From positions 1 through 42,417 of the IMG/VR virus record IMGVR_UViG_3300009320_000038: DNA of 42,417 bases; one strand, given 5' to 3'. The stretch is from a virus. The translations under genes were made by a program, and so were the position numbers. Below, piece after piece: positions 39,171-42,417 of the stretch (its first letter is position 1; each line of letters begins with the position of its first letter). The notes under the pieces were generated by a model. That model saw nothing but the letters and a program-made list of their open reading frames with translations. It was not told the origin of the DNA and ran no database searches.

Positions 39171-39248
39171 ATGAAAGAAGAAACAAAAAATCACATCGGA
39201 GCAGTAATAGTATTAATATGCTTGTTGCTCTCCGGGCTAGGGAATTAA
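39171..39248 (+). CDS. Tiny membrane peptide, 25 aa
   Basis: ATG 39171 (MKEETKNHIGAVIVLICLLL..) to TAA 39248. Eight polar residues are followed by one hydrophobic segment and a short Gly-rich end. It starts right after the AAAACAA context downstream of a promoter and is the first ORF of the operon. It may be a membrane toxin-like or regulatory peptide, or simply a leader ORF. Function unknown. Confidence 0.45.
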   Translation: MKEETKNHIGAVIVLICLLLSGLGN

Positions 39249-39267
39249 TAAACTAATAAAAAAAACT

Positions 39268-39435
39268 ATGAAAAATTATAATGTAATTGTAAATGTAAAC
39301 CTTGAATATAAGGTTGGTGCTGAAGATGAAGATGAGGCTAGAGAAATTGTTAACAGTGTGGAGCTTCCTAAAGAATATGTAGAGGACAGCTTTGAGTTTG
39401 TAAAAGCAATAGAAGAAGAAAAACCAGCAGTTTAA
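39268..39435 (+). CDS. Small acidic protein, 55 aa
   Basis: ATG 39268 follows AAAAACT. Beta-like N-terminus (YNVIVNVNLEYKV) then an acidic helical end (EDEDEAREIVNSVELPKEY..). The pattern is common in small phage proteins of about 50-60 residues with a strand-helix fold. No known function. Confidence 0.55.
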   Translation: MKNYNVIVNVNLEYKVGAEDEDEAREIVNSVELPKEYVEDSFEFVKAIEEEKPAV

Positions 39436-39454
39436 TAAAATAAAAACAAAAACT

Positions 39455-39568
39455 ATGAGCAACGAAGACATTACAAACGGATGTCCTAATTGTGGAAGCA
39501 TAAACACTTGGCATAATTCTAGTGATGAGTTGCAATGTGATAATTGTGGATATAGTGAGACAGAATAA
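39455..39568 (+). CDS. Minimal zinc ribbon protein, 37 aa
   Basis: ATG 39455 follows AAAAACT. Two CxxC pairs (CPNC at about 10-13, CDNC at about 28-31) with SINTWHNSSDELQ between them form a textbook zinc ribbon and little else. Such mini-ribbons usually mediate protein or nucleic-acid contacts. The target is unknown. Confidence 0.65.
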   Translation: MSNEDITNGCPNCGSINTWHNSSDELQCDNCGYSETE

Positions 39569-39594
39569 TCAATAATTCTCTACACATTTGGGTG

Positions 39595-39632
39595 GATAAC
39601 CCTTGCGTATCTAGGATACTCCCGTGGTTATC
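39595..39632 (+). promoter_or_regulatory. Nested hairpin in the operon leader region
   Basis: An outer stem GATAACC/GGTTATC (39595-39601, 39626-39632) surrounds an inner hairpin GTATC-TAG-GATAC (39607-39619). The outer left arm overlaps a near-DnaA box (39591-39599). It lies in a 190-base stretch (39569-39757) that is otherwise non-coding apart from the gene fragment at 39663. It could be RNA structure or a cruciform protein site. Confidence 0.5.
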
Positions 39633-39662
39633 TGCCTAGATGTAATTAAAACAACTAATTAA

Positions 39663-39761
39663 TCGTCTGCTCTGGCTCGTAATGGAGGAATGATAGAGGT
39701 GAATACAAAGCCAACAGCGTCCTTTATCACGGTCGGAGTGGACATTAAGATAAAACCATGA
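39663..39761 (+). pseudogene. Truncated paralogue of the 6108-6419 gene
   Basis: In frame after a stop at 39660 the DNA encodes SSALARNGGMIEVNTKPTASF..., matching STFAPRNG-IIEVWTKEDTC of the 103-aa early protein. The DNA also matches closely around CTCGTAATGGA..ATAGAGGT. The N-terminal strands are missing. An ATG at 39690 could still give a 23-residue peptide whose stop overlaps the next start (ATGA). It is most simply a decayed duplicate, though translation of the short form is possible. Confidence 0.5.
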
Positions 39762-39952
39762 ACAATAAAATAATAATCACAATACTCGTAGTCATTATAG
39801 TTATACTAAGCTATTTATTGTCTTTCTTTAAAGCAAATCCAAGTGAAGAGTCATGTATAGAATATATAAATACTGTTCAAGCAATAGACCTAGACGAGGA
39901 CGAGATAAAGGAAATAGAGTATCAACAATATTTAAAAGCTAATACTAAATAA
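39758..39952 (+). CDS. Small membrane-anchored acidic protein, 64 aa
   Basis: ATG 39758. Residues 4-24 (KIIITILVVIIVILSYLLSFF) form one transmembrane segment, followed by an acidic tail (EESCIEYINTVQAIDLDEDEIKEIEY) likely on the other membrane side. No signal-peptidase or lipobox motif is evident. Small anchored proteins of this type can act in superinfection exclusion or host take-over. Function unknown. Confidence 0.55.
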   Translation: MNNKIIITILVVIIVILSYLLSFFKANPSEESCIEYINTVQAIDLDEDEIKEIEYQQYLKANTK

Positions 39953-39956
39953 AACT

Positions 39957-40190
39957 ATGAACATTAATCAAATAGCCGATATGTTCTTTGAAGGGAACAA
40001 GATACTTGGCAAACAACTAAGACTAGATCAAGAAGATGAACACACAAGGTCTAAGCGTAAAGATTTAGCAGACTTTCTTGGTTGTGATAGCTTCATGGAC
40101 CCAGACATTTACACTAAGAAGCAGATAGAAATGAAGTGGTACCTAGAGTTTCAACATGACTATGAAGATGAATATCCATTACCTTTTTAA
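39957..40190 (+). CDS. Small protein with acidic SSB-like C-terminal tip, 77 aa
   Basis: ATG 39957 follows AAAACT. The helical body (NQIADMFFEGNKILGKQL.., DLADFLGCDSFMDPDIYTKKQIEMK) ends in HDYEDEYPLPF. An acidic stretch terminating in Pro-Phe is the signature by which SSB tails bind host proteins. It may recruit host replication or repair factors to phage DNA. The next gene overlaps its end. Confidence 0.55.
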   Translation: MNINQIADMFFEGNKILGKQLRLDQEDEHTRSKRKDLADFLGCDSFMDPDIYTKKQIEMKWYLEFQHDYEDEYPLPF

Positions 40191-40554
40191 TAAAGATTTT
40201 GAAGATAATGCTGATAATTATTGTTATGAGTGTGGTTGTCCAATAAAAAATAATAAACATTTTTGTAATAGAAAATGTGCAAGACAATATTTTAGAAATT
40301 ATTATACTGAAAAAGAAGCATTAACAGCTTTAGCAAATCAGACAAAAGCAAGAAAAAAAAGAAAAGAAAAATGTTTTATAAAAGAAGAAGTAGAAGAAGA
40401 TAAAAATTTACCTGAGATGACAATGGTAGAATTAGCTAATAAAGTAATAAAAGACAAAAAAGAACTAAATAAATTTATAAACAAAACATTAGAAATATAT
40501 GGTGTGAAACCAAAAACAACAAAGAAAAAGTTTAATAAAAAACTAAACAGTTAA
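40168..40554 (+). CDS. FCS-like zinc finger protein, 128 aa
   Basis: The start at ATG 40168 keeps a 23-base overlap with the preceding gene; in-frame ATGs at 40156 and 40162 are alternatives. Residues about 18-42 (NYCYECGCPIKNNKHFCNRKCARQYF) form a Cys4 to Cys5 finger of the kind in which FCNRKC resembles the FCS/MYM motif. A long basic helical region follows. It probably binds nucleic acid or a protein partner. Very A-rich codon use. Confidence 0.62.
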   Translation: MNIHYLFNKDFEDNADNYCYECGCPIKNNKHFCNRKCARQYFRNYYTEKEALTALANQTKARKKRKEKCFIKEEVEEDKNLPEMTMVELANKVIKDKKELNKFINKTLEIYGVKPKTTKKKFNKKLNS

Positions 40555-40559
40555 TAACT

Positions 40560-40739
40560 ATGAACAATAAACAAGAAGACTTAAAAGAATTTACCATTAG
40601 TCTTTTGATACACTGTATTCACCGAGACCTAAAAGAGTTAGAACAATGGGTCGGAGACGACCCAACCGATACCGAAACTAAACATAAGCTCTTAAAAATA
40701 GAGGAGCAATTAGATAACGTATTTAAAAAAGTAAACTAA
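40560..40739 (+). CDS. Small helical protein, 59 aa
   Basis: ATG 40560 to TAA 40739. Helical (EDLKEFTISLLIHCIHRDLKELEQ), then a Gly-Asp-Asp-Pro turn and a second helix (KHKLLKIEEQLDNVFKKV). Leucine spacing suggests a two-helix hairpin that may dimerise. It fits exactly between its neighbours. No family recognised. Confidence 0.55.
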   Translation: MNNKQEDLKEFTISLLIHCIHRDLKELEQWVGDDPTDTETKHKLLKIEEQLDNVFKKVN

Positions 40740-40743
40740 ACAC

Positions 40744-41019
40744 ATGACTAAACTATCAAACCAGAGACGTAACAATCTCATGGACGCAGACAAGAACCAG
40801 AAGAACAGAAAGGACTTTAAGATTGAGGACTTGCATGACCCAATCAAATGCTATAACTGTGGAGATGAGATTCAAATAGATAAAAAGTATTGGCAAGTAC
40901 CAGTAGTTGAGAGTCCGAAGGACACACCACATACAGTTCAGTTTTGTGAGGAATGTATTGGTACAGTAGACAAAGATATAATTGAGGACGTGGTTGATGA
41001 CTATTTTTTAGTGCATTGA
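40744..41019 (+). CDS. Zinc-ribbon-like protein, 91 aa
   Basis: The N-terminus is Asn/Lys/Arg-rich. Residues about 36-75 contain KCYNCGDEIQI and QFCEECIGTV, two CxxC knuckles typical of a small zinc ribbon, with strands between them. The acidic C-terminus is VDKDIIEDVVDDYF. Probably structural or nucleic-acid related. Function unknown. Confidence 0.6.
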   Translation: MTKLSNQRRNNLMDADKNQKNRKDFKIEDLHDPIKCYNCGDEIQIDKKYWQVPVVESPKDTPHTVQFCEECIGTVDKDIIEDVVDDYFLVH

Positions 41020-41048
41020 AAAACAAAACTAAACAAATAATAAAAACT

Positions 41049-41702
41049 ATGAAACAAAAAACAAAAACAAAAAAAGGAAGAGAGGAAATTAGAATTTGGG
41101 TAGTAGCAATCGGTGCATTAATATTCTTCATGGTATTCATGGGGTTATGCGATTACTACATGACCAAGGATGCAACACAAGTAACACCAGAAACTAGACG
41201 ACAAGAAAAAGAAGAAGAACTACAAGACATGATTAAAGATTTAGAGTCAGATGCAGGTACAGATGACAAAATATGTAGTCTAAACACAGTATTTTGCGAC
41301 ACTAAGGAATTGGCTTCTAACGAGAGCAACCCTGAAACCAAACAATTGCCCACAGTAGGGCTAAAAACGCAGGAGAACGTAGATTTAGGTCAATTAGATA
41401 CCCTCCACAGCACAGTTAGAGAGACTAGTGCTTATACCAGCACAGTTGGACAGACAGACAGCACACCATGTATTTCTGCATCGGGAGATGACATCTGTAA
41501 GTTGTATGACCAAGGAGTAAAAGTTGTGGCTTCTAACGCTTTCCCGATTGGTACGAAGGTAATGGTGGAGGGATACGGGGAGGCCATAGTTCTGGACAGA
41601 ATGAATAGTAGATATCAGAATGCAGTTGATATATATTTTGGATACGATACACAGAGAGCATTGGAATGGGGTAGAAGGAATGTAAGAGTTTATATAATAT
41701 GA
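41049..41702 (+). CDS. Membrane-anchored 3D-domain protein, putative wall-active factor, 217 aa
   Basis: ATG 41049, after AAAAACT, is preferred over an upstream TTG at 41016. A basic N-terminus and one transmembrane segment (VVAIGALIFFMVFMGLC) are followed by a Glu/Lys-rich helix and a low-complexity linker. The C-terminal domain has TSAYTSTVGQTDSTP, ASNAFPIGTKVMVEGYG, VLDRMNSRYQNAVDIYFG and ALEWGRRNVRV. This is the pattern of 3D domains (MltA-like double-psi beta-barrel). Such domains occur in cell-wall-remodelling proteins. Its place outside the lysis module is unusual. Confidence 0.75.
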   Translation: MKQKTKTKKGREEIRIWVVAIGALIFFMVFMGLCDYYMTKDATQVTPETRRQEKEEELQDMIKDLESDAGTDDKICSLNTVFCDTKELASNESNPETKQLPTVGLKTQENVDLGQLDTLHSTVRETSAYTSTVGQTDSTPCISASGDDICKLYDQGVKVVASNAFPIGTKVMVEGYGEAIVLDRMNSRYQNAVDIYFGYDTQRALEWGRRNVRVYII

Positions 41703-41940
41703 CTGTTCGCCACCTAAGGTAGTGAACTGCCTGCCATCCTCGGATCAACCAAGAACAGCAGGCAGCTATCTGAAGAAGCCAGCTCATCACACAAATTCCC
41801 AGCGGAGTATATTGTCCTCACGAACTAGTTGCATGAGCCGCAGCTCATCCGTTCGCAAGTCTCGTACTCGTTGCCAGTATTTGCCCTGTGAATGCCAGAT
41901 CTTCAGAACCAACAGTCCTCTTAACATGGGACACCTCCTG
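41703..41940 (-). other. GC-rich, hairpin-rich block (candidate structured RNA)
   Basis: The base composition is clearly higher in GC than the flanks. Pairings visible: a near-palindrome 41705-41727; CTGCCTGC (41727-41734) with GCAGGCAG (41758-41765); CGAAC (41821-41825) with GTTCG (41851-41855) enclosing ATGAGC/GCTCAT (41833-41838, 41843-41848). On the minus strand the last is closed by a C(UGCG)G tetraloop of the stable UNCG class. GC-rich islands with such stems in AT-rich genomes often mark structured RNA. A minus-strand ORF with a strong SD lies in the same block. Confidence 0.5.
41787..41927 (-). CDS. SD-led small protein, minus strand, 46 aa
   Basis: AGGAGGTG (41932-41939) lies 4 bases before ATG 41927. 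The ORF (MLRGLLVLKIWHSQGKYWQRVRDLRTDELRLM..) ends TGA at 41789-41787. The peptide is basic and amphipathic. A weak promoter (TTGACT at 41971-41976 and TATTTA about 15 bases on) precedes it. It runs against the neighbouring genes and is GC-rich, like the SD-led cluster at 968. The alternative is that the block is structured RNA and the ORF is incidental. Confidence 0.45.
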   Translation of the reverse strand: MLRGLLVLKIWHSQGKYWQRVRDLRTDELRLMQLVREDNILRWEFV

Positions 41941-41984
41941 TAAACTAACTAAATAATATATAATATAAATAGTCAACTAATATG

Positions 41985-42004
41985 TTAAATAACTAATATA
42001 ATAT
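41985..42004 (+). repeat. 20-bp direct repeat upstream of the methyltransferase
   Basis: Exact copy of 706-725. Read in frame from an ATG at 41982 it gives Met-Leu-Asn-Asn-stop, which looks like the tail end of a gene that is no longer there. With the copies at 706 and 859 it marks the boundaries of exchangeable gene cassettes. Confidence 0.8.
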
Positions 42005-42013
42005 TATGAAAGA

Positions 42014-42417
42014 ATGAAATATTTAAGTTTATTTTCTGGTATCGGAGGATTTGAACTAGGAATAGAACAAGTTTATGAAGATAATAAAATTAGGGAACAT
42101 TTATCCAAGCAAAGGACAGGCAGGAGTAGTAGTTCATCCGTTGGGGATAAGCCCAACGATAGCCTTCGGAAAAAGGGGGGGGCTAGCAAACATGCCGATT
42201 GTATTGGTTACTCCGAAATTGACAAGTACGCAGTCCAAGTCTACGAAAAACATTTTAACCACAAAAATTATGGAGACATCACAAAAATTAATGCAGAGGA
42301 ATTACCCGACTTTGATTTCTTATGTGGAGGCTTCCCTTGCCAAGCGTTCTCTATTGCAGGAAAAAGACGAGGATTTGAAGACACTAGAGGAACTCTCTTC
42401 TTTGATATCGCCAGAAT
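42014..42417 (+). CDS. C5-cytosine DNA methyltransferase, N-terminal part (continues at position 1)
   Basis: First 95 unique codons of the junction-spanning methyltransferase; the last 119 bases duplicate the window start. Motif I (SLFSGIGGFELG) is at residues 5-16 and the motif II/III region (CIGYSEIDKYAVQVYEKHF) at 62-80. Between them residues 22-60 form an extra, Ser/Lys-rich stretch encoded by visibly GC-richer DNA with an A5G8 run at about 42172-42182. The ATG at 42014 overlaps the stop of a three-codon ORF (42006-42017, ATGA overlap), suggesting coupled initiation. TATAAT at 41997-42002 lies only a few bases upstream. No SD is seen. Confidence 0.93.
   Translation, partial: MKYLSLFSGIGGFELGIEQVYEDNKIREHLSKQRTGRSSSSSVGDKPNDSLRKKGGASKHADCIGYSEIDKYAVQVYEKHFNHKNYGDITKINAEELPDFDFLCGGFPCQAFSIAGKRRGFEDTRGTLFFDIAR
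42299..42417. repeat. Terminal direct repeat, right copy
   Basis: Exact copy of positions 1-119, lying inside the methyltransferase gene and including its PCQ catalytic motif. A repeat of this kind inside an essential motif is much more likely an assembly overlap than a biological terminal redundancy. A short exact terminal repeat of the virion DNA cannot be fully excluded without read-end data. Confidence 0.9.

Noticed and set aside
39253-39507. Minus-strand Phe/Ile-rich ORF (84 aa)
   Set aside because: It is antisense to two small genes with good start contexts, and its hydrophobicity comes from their A-rich codons.
41533-41787. Minus-strand ORF antisense to the end of the 3D-domain gene (84 aa)
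   Set aside because: It overlaps a well-supported domain on the other strand and has no motif. Its only support is a TGATG junction with the SD-led ORF.
41722-41943. Plus-strand ORF of 73 aa in the GC-rich block
   Set aside because: Ser/Arg-rich composition typical of an antisense shadow, no SD and no start context. The minus-strand ORF with SD is better supported.
1-42417. Alternative genetic code (recoded stop codons)
   Set aside because: All large conserved genes are open and end correctly with the standard code, with TAA, TAG and TGA all used as stops.
1-42417. CRISPR array, integrase, attachment site or prophage boundary
   Set aside because: No regularly spaced repeats with unique spacers, no recombinase motifs and no host genes at the ends. 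The ends are the same phage gene joined in a circle.

Overview
The window is one complete, circularly closed phage genome of about 42.3 kb. Its first 119 bases are repeated exactly as its last 119, and joining the ends restores an intact 333-codon C5-cytosine DNA methyltransferase gene. The genome is strongly AT-rich. It encodes a terminase, a portal and an N4-gp56-like major capsid protein. An adaptor and nozzle-like pair are present, with no recognisable tape-measure, sheath or major tail-tube gene, so the virion is most likely podovirus-like. No integrase, repressor, tRNA, DNA polymerase, primase or helicase was recognised. Replication therefore probably leans on the host.

Layout. (1) About 41.7 kb through the junction to 1.7 kb is an accessory zone. 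It holds the methyltransferase between 20-bp direct repeats, small GC-richer genes with strong Shine-Dalgarno (SD) sequences, and structured RNA. (2) 1.75-6.96 kb, plus strand, is an early operon of a winged-helix-like protein, a ParB-like protein, two PD-(D/E)XK-type nucleases, a protein with an SSB-like C-terminal tip and many small unknowns, closed by a bidirectional terminator. (3) 38.1 kb down to 7.0 kb, minus strand, is one nearly gap-free 31-kb late region. In transcription order it carries a Zn-ribbon protein, small terminase candidate, TerL, portal, four large presumed ejection proteins, scaffold, capsid, a nine-gene glycosyltransferase/methyltransferase cassette, spike, adaptor, nozzle, collar/fibre, and lysis genes (M23 peptidase and membrane proteins). 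(4) 38.1-39.17 kb is a gene-poor, origin-like region with repeated TCTACCC(C)A motifs, AT-rich GTAAC/GGTAC repeats, a consensus DnaA box and a candidate 120-nt structured RNA with its own promoter and terminator. (5) 39.17-41.70 kb, plus strand, is a second operon of small proteins ending in a membrane-anchored 3D-domain protein.

Most genes have no SD. Starts follow AT-rich strings such as AAAACTATG or TATATGGC, and two late-strand promoters sit so close to the ATG that leaderless mRNAs are plausible. Promoters nevertheless look like TTGACA/TATAAT. This fits a host lineage that relies little on SD pairing, such as Bacteroidota or Patescibacteria, but the host cannot be assigned from sequence alone. 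The few SD-led genes are GC-richer and look acquired.

The most striking system is the late glycan cassette: four glycosyltransferases, four SAM methyltransferases and an unusual alpha/beta-hydrolase fusion, with overlapping or near-abutting genes, between capsid and tail genes. It suggests that the phage builds a methylated glycan during virion assembly. The second is the minus-strand RNA at 38.9-39.0 kb, whose terminator loop displays an anti-SD-like CUCCUCC in a genome that barely uses SD.
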